Notes: generated by a model from the sequence alone, not told the origin. 51,976 bases of DNA from Bacillota bacterium (GCA_023443315.1 JAEZVA010000053.1:1-51976), one strand, 5' to 3'. Positions 16,430-25,593 are shown, numbered from the stretch's first letter. Program-made: numbers and translations.

Positions 16430-18741
16430 ATAATGTTATCAAAAATATTATCAATGGAGTAAATGTTAATGAAATATATGAATATGCAAAACGAAGGCTT
16501 TTCGCGGAAGGTCCGACATCAACAACGGTTTTGGAGATTCTATCGTATCTGAGCATTTTCCAACCTGAGTATTTCGTATCCATACAAAAAGAAGTCTTAG
16601 GCCTTATGGGCGTATTTTATAAAGACCCCACTCCAATAACTTTGCAAAGCGCCTTGTTCGAAATTTACCATCGTTATATTCAAGATAAATATAAGCAGGA
16701 TTATACACCAGTTCAAGCTAGCATCGTAAACCTCATAGATAAAAACAAGAATTTTAGTTTTTCCGCACCTACTAGCACGGGAAAATCTTTCGTGTTCAGA
16801 AATATTATAGAATACTCTAACCACGATGTTGTCATCATAGTGCCATCACGTGCGTTGATAAACGAATATTACGATCGTATATGTAATATAATCCCCAACA
16901 AAACAGTTAATGTTCTAACATATGTTGATGTTATAAATACAAAACACGCAAAAAGAACCATATTCATTCTTACGCCGGAACGAGCAAAAGAACTTTTTAA
17001 ATTTCGTACACAGCTTAACATTGAGATTTTCCTTTTCGATGAAGCCCAGTTAAGTAACGAGGATTCAAGGAGAGGGCTATATTTTGATAGCATCGTTCGA
17101 CGGGTGCAAAAGTCATTCTCTCTCTCTAAATGTGTATTTGCACATCCATTTGTAAGCAATCCAGAAGCTCAGTTAAAAAAGAATGAATTTGATCTACATG
17201 AATCATTGGCAATTCAATACCAACAAAAAAATGTTGGCCAAATATTTTTTGCTCATGACGGTTCCGATTATTATCATTTTGGGATTGACAAGGATATTAT
17301 GGGCTCAAGGAAAATTATAAGTAGTTATGATCCTATACTGGATGCCCTTCAAAAAAAGCGAAGTGTCTTAATATATACAACGAAGGCAAGCATTTTTGAT
17401 AAATCAGCATTTAGAAGTTTTCGTAAATATCTACATTTATGTCCTGAAATTACTGATCCAAATGCGCTCAAACTGATTGAACAGTTGAATCACTACATAG
17501 GCTCTACTTATGGAGGTTTCTTCCAATCAACAATGATGCGGTTAGTAAGGAGAGGGATAGTAACTCATCATGGGTCGTTACCATTGCAAGCACGGTTGGT
17601 TCTTGAACATTTTACGCAACAAGGATTTTGTAGGATATGCTTTGCTACTTCAACCTTAGAGCAAGGGATAAATATGCCCTTTGATGTGGTCTATTTAAAT
17701 ACTTTTGAAGCAAGCAAAACACTTTCTATGAAGAACCTTATTGGCAGGGCTGGAAGATCGACAGAAGATTTGAAGTTTGATTATGGAAGTGTTGTTGTAA
17801 AGAACGATAATATGAGCAAATTCAGAGACGTCATGTTACAAACAGAAACTCTAAGTGAAATCTCGCTTTTGGATGTTGCGGAAGATGGCAGCGACGATTC
17901 AGAATTCAAAAAAGCAATAAAAAATGGCGAGTTCTCTGATGAGTTCAATCTTACCAATATCGAATTGGATCGGCTGAGCGAAGATAAGCTTGACTGGCTT
18001 ATCGTTTCTGTATTAGATCGTGTATTTGACCGACAGGGGCAGTTTATTACTCTTAGAGAAATCAACCAAGACCAAAATAACAAATTATTACTATACAGAG
18101 GCTTTGTTCAATTATATCGGCACTATTTGGGTGGTAGAGAATTGAGCGATGGTGAAGAAAGCGTTCTAAATACAGCAATAAAGATTCTGATATGGAAAAT
18201 TCATTTAAAGACATTTAAGGAAATCTGTAGATATAGATATGCGTTTGCTGCAAGAGTTGGTGAGCGGCGTGAATTAATCAAGCAAGGGCAAATCAAGACC
18301 GCCGATGCATTACCTGCAAGATTTATAAGGGGATTCGATGATCTCCCGAATGGTGCTTTGCGCAACTATTCGCTTTATAATAAAGGAACAAAAGCAAAGG
18401 ATATTGATTATGACCGCATAGTGTTTGATACATACGATTATTTAGACAAGTTAATTGGTTTTCGCTTGAGCGATATTTATTATGCAATATTTTATAAGTA
18501 TTATGAGCGATCAAAAGATAATCGGGCACATAAACTAGCCCAATATTTTAAATTTGGGACTGATGACGAAAAAGAAATCATGCTTCTTCGTTACGGCCTT
18601 TCGTTTGAAGAAATCGAATGGGTAAAAGATTATGTCATACAAGTTGATACTCAGGAAATTGTTTTTAAACCAACAATTAAAAATCTTGAGCCTCATAAGT
18701 TGGAATCAATTGAGAGGTTCATTCATGAAACACCAGTATAA
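16426..18741 (+). CDS. hamB: HamB-like SF2 helicase of a Hachiman-type defence system
   Basis: A 771-aa superfamily 2 helicase. YTPVQ (about 103-107) is the Q motif; APTSTGKS (114-121) is Walker A; IFLFDEAQLS is motif II in its DEAQ form; ATSTLEQGINMPFD is motif V; NLIGRAGRS is motif VI. The last 300 residues are helical and without a recognised domain. In Hachiman, HamB surveys DNA ends and releases HamA. The gene is coupled to hamA by a 4-bp overlap. At 771 aa it may be shorter than typical HamB. Other nuclease-helicase pairs (for example AbpAB) are alternatives, but the order and the HamA motif layout favour Hachiman. Confidence 0.78.
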   Translation: MNNVIKNIINGVNVNEIYEYAKRRLFAEGPTSTTVLEILSYLSIFQPEYFVSIQKEVLGLMGVFYKDPTPITLQSALFEIYHRYIQDKYKQDYTPVQASIVNLIDKNKNFSFSAPTSTGKSFVFRNIIEYSNHDVVIIVPSRALINEYYDRICNIIPNKTVNVLTYVDVINTKHAKRTIFILTPERAKELFKFRTQLNIEIFLFDEAQLSNEDSRRGLYFDSIVRRVQKSFSLSKCVFAHPFVSNPEAQLKKNEFDLHESLAIQYQQKNVGQIFFAHDGSDYYHFGIDKDIMGSRKIISSYDPILDALQKKRSVLIYTTKASIFDKSAFRSFRKYLHLCPEITDPNALKLIEQLNHYIGSTYGGFFQSTMMRLVRRGIVTHHGSLPLQARLVLEHFTQQGFCRICFATSTLEQGINMPFDVVYLNTFEASKTLSMKNLIGRAGRSTEDLKFDYGSVVVKNDNMSKFRDVMLQTETLSEISLLDVAEDGSDDSEFKKAIKNGEFSDEFNLTNIELDRLSEDKLDWLIVSVLDRVFDRQGQFITLREINQDQNNKLLLYRGFVQLYRHYLGGRELSDGEESVLNTAIKILIWKIHLKTFKEICRYRYAFAARVGERRELIKQGQIKTADALPARFIRGFDDLPNGALRNYSLYNKGTKAKDIDYDRIVFDTYDYLDKLIGFRLSDIYYAIFYKYYERSKDNRAHKLAQYFKFGTDDEKEIMLLRYGLSFEEIEWVKDYVIQVDTQEIVFKPTIKNLEPHKLESIERFIHETPV

Positions 18742-18934
18742 CCATAGTGTATGTAAACGTTAAATGAAACAGAGATGTAATGTGTTATATTATAATAAAT
18801 TAACAACATATTTCTGATGTACGAGTTGCTCATTATGTTTATTGGCAGAAGAGCCAGTTGAAGCAATTAAAGAATGATTGACAAATAGGTGTTTACACAG
18901 ATCAAACAGATTTAACTAATTTACACATTGCATA

Positions 18935-19432
18935 TTGAGGAGAAAAACCATACAGAAAAAGGCCTTAGTTATCATCGACATTCAAAATGACATTACTAAA
19001 AATTACAAAGAGATTATTGACAATATCAATCAGGCAATAGACTGGGCCGTCAAGCAAGATATGTATGTTGTCTATATTAAGCACAACAACCTGTCGGCGG
19101 GAACGAGAACCTTTAAGCCCGATACTCACGGGGCTGAATTGGTACCGGATATGAAGATCGTGTCAGAAAATATCTTCTTGAAGACCAAGGGAAATGCATT
19201 AACCAGTGAAGCGTTTGTTTGCAAAAACGAAATCAATGATTTCTACATTGCCGGTGCAGATGCTACCACCTGTGTGAAGTCGACCTGCTACAATATGCGA
19301 AAAGCTGGATATGATGTCACAGTACTATCCGATTGTATTACCAGTTACGATAAGCGTAAAATTGATGAAATGCTGAGTTATTATGAAAGCCAAGGCTGCA
19401 AAATCATCTGCCTGAGTGACTTTTTGAAGTAA
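18935..19432 (+). CDS. isochorismatase-family cysteine hydrolase
   Basis: A cysteine hydrolase of about 160 aa. ALVIIDIQND carries the catalytic Asp, FLKTKGNAL the Lys, and AGADATTCVKSTCYNMRKAG the nucleophile Cys region. This triad defines the nicotinamidase/isochorismatase superfamily; the exact amide or ester substrate is unknown. The start is odd. The family would begin at M-Q-K-K-A-L, but the codon there is ATA (18950-18952), with a perfect gaggag seven bases upstream. The only standard start in frame is a TTG (18935) that overlaps that SD. Either ATA or TTG is used, or the gene has lost its start. An N-terminal extension of five residues is shown here. Confidence 0.75.
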   Translation: MRRKTIQKKALVIIDIQNDITKNYKEIIDNINQAIDWAVKQDMYVVYIKHNNLSAGTRTFKPDTHGAELVPDMKIVSENIFLKTKGNALTSEAFVCKNEINDFYIAGADATTCVKSTCYNMRKAGYDVTVLSDCITSYDKRKIDEMLSYYESQGCKIICLSDFLK

Positions 19433-19488
19433 AGCAGCATTTGAGAATAAAGCATATCATAATTGTAAAATTCCAGTTTATAGAGTTT

Positions 19489-19510
19489 CGCATTTCATTT
19501 TACAATCTAG
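19489..19510. repeat. solitary IS30-type terminal repeat
   Basis: The 22-bp cgcatttcattttacaatct plus ag is almost identical to the outer ends at 36548-36570 (inverted) and 44792-44814. No transposase sequence is attached here, so it is a solo end or an excision scar between the cysteine hydrolase and LysR genes. Confidence 0.7.
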
Positions 19511-19581
19511 GTGTTTACTTAATGCTTATACAAAAAGTTGCTTCAGCATTCGTCTTTAGGTAAAACGGCAATAGGCTTGCT

Positions 19582-19611
19582 TTGTATTTGACAAACAGAT
19601 ATAGTTATAAT
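19582..19611 (+). promoter_or_regulatory. promoter of the LysR gene
   Basis: TTGTAT (19582-19587), an 18-nt spacer and TATAAT (19606-19611), 28 nt before the start codon. Confidence 0.6.
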
Positions 19612-19639
19612 AAACGCAGTATAGAAAGGAGCACCGGGT

Positions 19640-20512
19640 ATGAATCTCTATAATCTTCATTGCTTTCAGGTAGTAGCTCAAGAAAGTCACATTACCCGTG
19701 CAGCACAAAAACTTAATATGGCCCAGCCTGCCTTAAGTGCGAATATTTCAAAGTTAGAAAAAGAACTTGGTGTGCAGCTTTTCGACAGGGTCGGCAGACA
19801 AATAGTCTTAAATGATTGTGGGCAGATTCTGCTTGAGCACGTAAACATTATTCTATATAACTGGCATACCGCCTGCACTAACCTTGATCAGTATCGGCGC
19901 GAGAACCAGCAACAAATCAAAATAGCATCTACCGGAATTCTATTCCCCCAGCGACTTATTCAAGATTTTAAGATTAATCATCCTGACATTACAATAAAAC
20001 AGACACATATTATGGTAGACGAAATTATAAACTCGTTGATATGGCAAAACATTGATTTTGTCATTTCATCCATCTTGGTTGAAAATGATGAAATATCATA
20101 CCATTTCCTTCGCGAAGAATGTCTATATCTGTTGGCAAACAAAAACCATCCGCTCGTTTTTCGCGAAGCGGTAAGCGTGCACGATCTCGAGAGTGAATCA
20201 TTTGTATCCCTACCTGAGGGTTATGCATTTCGCCAGAGTATTGATCAATGGTTCAGCAACGCCTCCATCAAGCATAACGTTGTATTAGAATGTTTCCCCT
20301 CACAGTTTTCAGATTACGTTTCTCGAGGCATTGGTCTTGCTTTCGCAAGCGAATCTACGGTGAGATCAAATATTTACCCGCCAGAGGTCGTCCCGATTCC
20401 TATTGTGCCAGAATTAAAACGGAGTTTATATGTTTTATGGAAAAATTCACGTTCTTTCAGTCAAGCTTGTAAAACCTTTCAAAAATACACATTTAACTAT
20501 GATATGAGATAG
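19640..20512 (+). CDS. LysR family transcriptional regulator
   Basis: A 290-aa LysR-type regulator. Residues 1-60 form the winged HTH (FQVVAQESHITRAAQKLNMA, then QPALSANISKLEKELGVQLF). Residues about 90-290 form the two-lobed effector-binding domain. ATG follows agaaaggagc. It is expressed toward the catabolic operon that begins 220 bp downstream and is separated from it by a terminator, so it is the obvious candidate regulator. A LysR-like T-N11-A dyad lies just upstream of that operon's promoter. The inducer is probably a pathway substrate or CoA thioester (inference). Confidence 0.9.
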   Translation: MNLYNLHCFQVVAQESHITRAAQKLNMAQPALSANISKLEKELGVQLFDRVGRQIVLNDCGQILLEHVNIILYNWHTACTNLDQYRRENQQQIKIASTGILFPQRLIQDFKINHPDITIKQTHIMVDEIINSLIWQNIDFVISSILVENDEISYHFLREECLYLLANKNHPLVFREAVSVHDLESESFVSLPEGYAFRQSIDQWFSNASIKHNVVLECFPSQFSDYVSRGIGLAFASESTVRSNIYPPEVVPIPIVPELKRSLYVLWKNSRSFSQACKTFQKYTFNYDMR

Positions 20513-20531
20513 TAATTTTTATACTATTTCG

Positions 20532-20563
20532 TCCACCCGCCCTAATAGCGGGTGGATTTTTTT
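20532..20563 (+). terminator. terminator after the LysR gene
   Basis: A perfect 9-bp stem tccacccgc/gcgggtgga is followed by seven T. Confidence 0.92.
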
Positions 20564-20611
20564 GTAACGGCAGGAAACAGCATCTTTACAAAATTCAAAT
20601 ATATATAAAAA

Positions 20612-20625
20612 ACCATATAAATGGT
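20612..20625. promoter_or_regulatory. candidate LysR-type operator
   Basis: The perfect dyad accat-ataa-atggt fits the LysR T-N11-A style and ends 13 bp upstream of the -35 box of the catabolic operon. Confidence 0.45.
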
Positions 20626-20638
20626 CGAAAAAGGCGTA

Positions 20639-20668
20639 TTGGAATTCACAAAAACATATTGGTATACT
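20639..20668 (+). promoter_or_regulatory. promoter of the plus-strand catabolic operon
   Basis: TTGGAA (20639-20644), an 18-nt spacer and TATACT (20663-20668) preceded by TGG, close to an extended -10 element. Confidence 0.6.
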
Positions 20669-20732
20669 TTTAGTAAGATATCGAATTATCTCTCAAACAA
20701 AGGCACCGTACACCAGAAAGGATGCGTTATAT

Positions 20733-22283
20733 TTGAACCCTAAAATTGTGGATTGGATGGAAAAAAAAACTATTTTAGAAAAAGGCGGCGGTGATGCTGC
20801 GATACAGAAGCAGCATGGGAAAGGTAAACTTACTGCTCGAGAGCGCCTAGATCTACTATTTGATTCCGGTAGTTTCAATGAATTGGGGTTATTCGTAAAA
20901 CATCGCAGTACTGACTTTGGTATGGCGAATAAAACTATTCCGGGAGACGGTTGTATCGTAGGTTTTGGCAAAGTAAACGGACGCACTGTATATGCATACG
21001 CACACGATTTTACCGCATCTGGCGGAACGCTTGGCGAGATGCACTGCAAAAAAATAAACCATATAATCAGAATGGCTATCGACAATGGTGCTCCTTGTAT
21101 CTCACTGAATGACAGCGGTGGCGGTCGAATTCAGGAGCCTGTAATAAGCGAAAACGCCTTTGAAATTTTCCACCTGAACGTCATTGCTTCAGGATGGATA
21201 CCCCAAATTTCAGCGATAATGGGCCCCAATGCTGGCGGTCCAGCTTATTCGCCAGCCCTTACAGACTTTGTAATTTGCGTGGATAAAACCAGCCAGATGT
21301 TTCTTACTGGACCGGCAGTCATTAAACAGATAACCGGTGAAAATGTGGACGTCGAAAAACTTGGCGGTGCATCCACGCACAACACTGTATCCGGTGTTGG
21401 TCACATGTTGGCCACAGACGACAATCACTGCATTGAACTAATTAAGTATCTGCTTAGCTTTCTTCCACAAAACGCAGATGAAGCCCCCCCGGAGTATTCC
21501 TGTAAAGATGATATTTTCAGAACTGCACCGGAGCTAGATGAGATTATTCCAGAAAACCTCAAACGTGCATATAACGTTAAAAAAATCATAACTGCAGTTG
21601 TAGACGATGGAGAATACTTAGAACACATGCCACTATACGCTCCAAATATTGTGACGGCATTGGCCCGTTTAAATGGCAGGACTGTTGGCATTGTGGCAAA
21701 CCAGCCCAACTATTTGGCGGGTTGTATCGATATCAATGCCTCCGACAAAGGCGCACGTTTTATTCGTATTTGTGATTCATTCAACATCCCGCTTATTTGG
21801 CTTGTCGATGTGCCGGGTTTTTTACCGGGCGTTGACCAGGAGTATAGCGGAATAATCCGTCATGGGGCAAAACTGGTGTATGCCTGCAGTGAGGCAACCG
21901 TACCTAAAATCACCTTAACGTTGAACAAAAACTATGGCGGTGCTACCGCTGCCATGTGTGCTAAAGAATTAGCCTGCGATGCTAATTATATGTGGCCCAC
22001 AGGACATGATATGGTGATGGGCGCTGAGGGGGCAGTAAGCGTTGTGTATCACAAAGAACTGGACTCCCTACCACCCGAAAAGAGAGAAGCTGCTCGACAG
22101 GCTTTTATACAAGAGTATCGTAACAAATATGAAAACCCCTATCTTTCGGTCAGCATGATGGAAAATGATGCGATTATTCGTCCCAGCCAGACCAGGCAGG
22201 TGCTTATTCAGACCCTAGATGCGCTGAAAAACAAAAAAGTATATCCTATAGTGAAAAAAAAGCATGGAAATATCCCCTTGTGA
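20733..22283 (+). CDS. acyl-CoA carboxyltransferase subunit (carboxylase beta-like)
   Basis: A 516-aa carboxyltransferase with both crotonase-fold halves, as in propionyl-CoA carboxylase beta, transcarboxylase 12S and decarboxylase alpha subunits. KGKLTARERLDLLFD opens the family; NDSGGGRIQEP and IMGPNAGGPAYSPALTDF mark the N half; WLVDVPGFLPGVDQEYSGIIRHGAKL and LNKNYGGATAAMCAKEL the C half. It moves CO2 between biotin and an acyl-CoA. No biotin-carrier, biotin-carboxylase or membrane decarboxylase gene is in the cluster, so partners must lie elsewhere, or the reaction differs. The TTG start is supported by agaaagga. It is the first gene of the six-gene operon. Confidence 0.88.
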   Translation: MNPKIVDWMEKKTILEKGGGDAAIQKQHGKGKLTARERLDLLFDSGSFNELGLFVKHRSTDFGMANKTIPGDGCIVGFGKVNGRTVYAYAHDFTASGGTLGEMHCKKINHIIRMAIDNGAPCISLNDSGGGRIQEPVISENAFEIFHLNVIASGWIPQISAIMGPNAGGPAYSPALTDFVICVDKTSQMFLTGPAVIKQITGENVDVEKLGGASTHNTVSGVGHMLATDDNHCIELIKYLLSFLPQNADEAPPEYSCKDDIFRTAPELDEIIPENLKRAYNVKKIITAVVDDGEYLEHMPLYAPNIVTALARLNGRTVGIVANQPNYLAGCIDINASDKGARFIRICDSFNIPLIWLVDVPGFLPGVDQEYSGIIRHGAKLVYACSEATVPKITLTLNKNYGGATAAMCAKELACDANYMWPTGHDMVMGAEGAVSVVYHKELDSLPPEKREAARQAFIQEYRNKYENPYLSVSMMENDAIIRPSQTRQVLIQTLDALKNKKVYPIVKKKHGNIPL

Positions 22284-22318
22284 ATAAGTGGACAAATATA
22301 GGAAAGAGAGTCCAATTT

Positions 22319-23092
22319 ATGAATAATAAGATTGCAATTGTAACTGGCTCCAGAAGGGGAATCGGCAAGGGAATCGCTATAGAGCTCGGAAAAATGGGGT
22401 ACTACATTATTCTAAGCGCTACAGCTCCTTTCGCAGATGAGGTGATTGAGGAACTAAAAGTTCTAGGAGTGGAAAGTGAGTACATTCAATGTGACGTTAC
22501 CAGAACTGATGCCAGAAACAACCTTATAGAGTCCGTATGCAATAAGTACGGCCGCCTGGACGTACTGGTTAATAACGCCGGTGTTGCTCCAAAAGTGAAA
22601 AAAGACATTTTACTCGTTGATACGGAAAGTTATGATTACGTTGTGAACACGAATGCTCGTTCCATGTTTTTCATGGCTCAACTAGCCGCTAATCGTATGA
22701 TTGTAATGCAACAACAAGATTTGGAGGACTATCATCCGCGTATCATCAATATTTCCTCCGTTTCTGCTTATGCTGCTTCAGTGAACAGGGGCGAATACTG
22801 TATATCAAAGGCGGCCATATCCATGACCACACAGCTTTTTGCTGCTCGTCTGGGTGAATACAACATTCCTGTATTCGAAGTTAGGCCCGGTTTTATACTT
22901 ACTGATATGATGGCGCCAGAATCCAGGGAAAAATTCAATGACTTAATTAACAATGGCATTACGCCTATTCGTCGTTTTGGTGAACCTAAGGATGTTGGCG
23001 ATGCGGTAGCCGCCCTATGTACTGGAAAGCTAGATTTTGCAACAGGTCAAGTTATTGATTGTGATGGTGGTTTTCACCTTCGCATTTTGTAA
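22319..23092 (+). CDS. SDR family oxidoreductase (3-ketoacyl reductase-like)
   Basis: A 257-aa classical short-chain dehydrogenase. TGSRRGIGKG is the NAD(P)-binding loop, NNAGV follows, the catalytic Ser is in NISSVSAY and the Tyr-Lys pair is in EYCISKAA. RPGFILTDM and the terminal CDGGFHL are standard. Family members reduce or oxidise secondary alcohols and ketones. The frame opens with a GTG at 22280 overlapping the previous stop; ATG 22319 behind aggaaagagag matches the family start. It is second in the operon. Confidence 0.92.
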   Translation: MNNKIAIVTGSRRGIGKGIAIELGKMGYYIILSATAPFADEVIEELKVLGVESEYIQCDVTRTDARNNLIESVCNKYGRLDVLVNNAGVAPKVKKDILLVDTESYDYVVNTNARSMFFMAQLAANRMIVMQQQDLEDYHPRIINISSVSAYAASVNRGEYCISKAAISMTTQLFAARLGEYNIPVFEVRPGFILTDMMAPESREKFNDLINNGITPIRRFGEPKDVGDAVAALCTGKLDFATGQVIDCDGGFHLRIL

Positions 23093-23121
23093 AACCCATT
23101 AACAACTAAGGAGGATGAATC

Positions 23122-24165
23122 ATGAGCATTGAAACCCCCATCATAAAAAAAGTTAAAAATGCCCTAATGAGCATTCAGCGGCGCAGTTGGGAACAAGGCG
23201 AGACTATGCAAGCGCTACTTGAGCTCCGTGATTATGATACAATGATTACCTTCGCCAGAGAAGCATCGTATATCCGTCTAGAAGATGGACGTACTACCCT
23301 GACTACCGAATGGGAAAAAGGAACCGTAACCGATACATGCGCTTGCGGCGAAGCTCTGATGCTGGCATCCCGATTGACAGGAGATCCACTAATTACACAG
23401 ACATATGAAGATTTATTGAACTATACACTTTATAAAGCCAAGCGCAATGAAAATGGTATTTTATATCACATGACGAATGCGCCTGAATTCTGGGTGGATT
23501 CAATTTACATGATGCCACCCTTTTTGGCCGCTGCAGGCTACCATGAAGAAGCGATTAAGCAAATAAACGGCTATTGGGATGCGCTCTATGATCCGGAATT
23601 AAAAATGTTGAACTGGATCTGGAACGATCAAACAAAGGTGTTCGTTCGCAAACGCCACCGTAGCATCTGCACCGGATATGCCGCAGTGGGCATTGTAAAA
23701 GTGGCTGCATCTCTGCCTTCAACCATGCAGAAAGAAAAAGATGAACTGATGGAAAAGGCAAAAATCGTTATTGATTCAATCTTGAAGCACATTGATGATG
23801 ATGGTGTGTGTTATGACACTTTGGATGACAATGAAAGTATCATTGGCATCAACGCTGTTAGTATGGTGGCCTCGGCAATCTATCGAGCAATAGCAGCTGG
23901 CTATTTCAGTGACTATGAAAAAACTGCTGATAAACTCAGAACTTCGTTACACGCAAAAATAGATCCCTATGGATTTCTGTTTGGAGTGTGTGGCGTACCG
24001 GACAACAACAAAACTGGTATTTCTGCAAACGGTCAATCCTTCTTCCTCCAAATGGAGGCAGCCTATTACGATTGCAAGGCAGCAAATCCTGATGCCTGGC
24101 ACAACATAATGTTCAAGCGTCAACTAGGAAAATGCAGCGACTATATGGGTGTGATTTCAGAGTAA
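23122..24165 (+). CDS. glycoside hydrolase of the GH88/GH105 type
   Basis: A 347-aa (alpha/alpha)6 six-hairpin enzyme related to unsaturated uronyl and rhamnogalacturonyl hydrolases (YteR/RhiN-like). RRSWEQGETMQALLEL resembles the family's first helix pair. FWVDSIYMMPPFLAAAG matches the hallmark x-V-D-x-x-Y-M-x-P-P-F segment that carries the general acid aspartate. No signal peptide is seen, so it acts in the cytoplasm on an imported oligosaccharide or glycoside. ATG follows aaggaggatg. Its presence indicates that the substrate carries a sugar, possibly an unsaturated uronic acid (inference). Confidence 0.75.
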   Translation: MSIETPIIKKVKNALMSIQRRSWEQGETMQALLELRDYDTMITFAREASYIRLEDGRTTLTTEWEKGTVTDTCACGEALMLASRLTGDPLITQTYEDLLNYTLYKAKRNENGILYHMTNAPEFWVDSIYMMPPFLAAAGYHEEAIKQINGYWDALYDPELKMLNWIWNDQTKVFVRKRHRSICTGYAAVGIVKVAASLPSTMQKEKDELMEKAKIVIDSILKHIDDDGVCYDTLDDNESIIGINAVSMVASAIYRAIAAGYFSDYEKTADKLRTSLHAKIDPYGFLFGVCGVPDNNKTGISANGQSFFLQMEAAYYDCKAANPDAWHNIMFKRQLGKCSDYMGVISE

Positions 24166-24184
24166 CAGTCAGGAGCGAAATTTA

Positions 24185-25522
24185 ATGAAACAGACATACA
24201 ACTTCACGTATAAGACTTTACAAGATGTTCAAGATAAAGTGGCCGAGCTAGGGATAACCCTACCGCTGAGCGATGAGACTGCAATACTTAACACTCCGTT
24301 AAAAATTGGAGAAGTCTCTGTTCAAAACCGCATGGGTATTGCTCCAATGGAGGGTGTAGACTCCGAGCCTGATGGCACTCCCGGAGAGCTTACCATTAAG
24401 CGATACAATGATTTTGCAAAAGGTGGAGCCGGTTTGATTTGGTTCGAGGCCGTCTCCATTGTGCAGGAGGGCCGCAGCAGCCTTAAGCAGTTGCTTTTAA
24501 CCAAGGATACCCTACCTGCCTACCAGCGTCTGAACGAACAGATAAAAGAAACCGGCATGAAAGCGAATGGTTATGCCCCCTATCTTGTAATGCAGGCAAA
24601 CCATAGCGGACGCTATTCCCGCCCAAACATCTCAGCTACACCCGAGCCGATCATTGCGTGCCATAATCCCTATTTGGAAAAAAATTTATTTATAGATGAC
24701 TCGCGCATTGCTACCGATGATTATCTCCAACAGCTGGAGGAGACGTTTGGTGAGGGAGCAGAACTAGCTAAAAAAGCTGGTTTTGACGCGGTTGACATTA
24801 AATGCTGCCACGGTTACCTGCTGGCTGAACTTGCGGGCGCATTTACACGACAAGGCAATTATGGCGGCTGCTTTGAGAACCGTTTTCGTCTGCTTTTTAA
24901 CGCTATAAAAAATGCACAAAGGGCGCAAAGTCAAAATTTTCAGGTTCTAGCCAGAGTAGGTGTCTTTGATAATATCCCTTATCCATACGGGTTTGGAATG
25001 GCGGATGACGGGAGTTTATTAATAGATATGCGTGAACCTTTGGAGCTTATGAGAGTATTACATTGTGAGCTTGGTGTACCCTTTGTTAATATTACAATCG
25101 GTGACCCACATTATGATGCATACGTTACTCGCCCGTTTAATTCAGACGTAAAATTCGAGGCAAAGGAAGATCCTTTATTGGGTGTGGCGCGTATTTTTAA
25201 AGCAGCTGCTGAACTGAAGAAATCACTTCCATCGTTAGGTATATCAGCTTCGGCCCCCAGTTATCTGCGCCAATTCGCTCCCAATCTGGCATCAGGTGCA
25301 ATCAGTCAAGGCGTTTGTGATCATGTGTGCTTTGGCCGACTTTCGTTTGCCAACCCCTCATTTGCAAACGAGATACGTTTAAATGGCAACTTATCAAGCA
25401 GCCAAAGTTGCTTAACATGCAGTAAGTGCAGCGAATTAATACGTGCGGGAGAATGGACCGGTTGTGTGATCCATAACAAAGATGTTTATCTTCCAGTATA
25501 CCGTAAGCTGCGGCAAAAATAA
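24185..25522 (+). CDS. old yellow enzyme family NADH:flavin oxidoreductase
   Basis: A 445-aa FMN-dependent TIM-barrel ene-reductase. NTPLKIGEVSVQNRMGIAPM is the start of the barrel, LVMQANHSGRYSRP carries the substrate-binding His, KKAGFDAVDIKCCHGYLL is the central motif and ENRFRLL is conserved. The C-terminus holds a cysteine cluster (CLTCSKCSELI ... GCV) reminiscent of the Fe-S site of the larger BaiCD/2,4-dienoyl-CoA reductase type, but the second flavin domain is absent. It would reduce an activated C=C bond. ATG follows caggagcg, 19 bp after the hydrolase gene. Confidence 0.85.
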   Translation: MKQTYNFTYKTLQDVQDKVAELGITLPLSDETAILNTPLKIGEVSVQNRMGIAPMEGVDSEPDGTPGELTIKRYNDFAKGGAGLIWFEAVSIVQEGRSSLKQLLLTKDTLPAYQRLNEQIKETGMKANGYAPYLVMQANHSGRYSRPNISATPEPIIACHNPYLEKNLFIDDSRIATDDYLQQLEETFGEGAELAKKAGFDAVDIKCCHGYLLAELAGAFTRQGNYGGCFENRFRLLFNAIKNAQRAQSQNFQVLARVGVFDNIPYPYGFGMADDGSLLIDMREPLELMRVLHCELGVPFVNITIGDPHYDAYVTRPFNSDVKFEAKEDPLLGVARIFKAAAELKKSLPSLGISASAPSYLRQFAPNLASGAISQGVCDHVCFGRLSFANPSFANEIRLNGNLSSSQSCLTCSKCSELIRAGEWTGCVIHNKDVYLPVYRKLRQK

Positions 25523-25593
25523 CTGCAAAATTCTTTCACCATACACGTTGACACGAGATATTCATCGAAGAAAATAAAGAAAGGTGATTTTTT

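Noticed and set aside
16426..18741. Possible restriction-modification or DISARM-like locus
   Set aside because: No methyltransferase or PLD gene beside the helicase; the nuclease partner fits HamA better.
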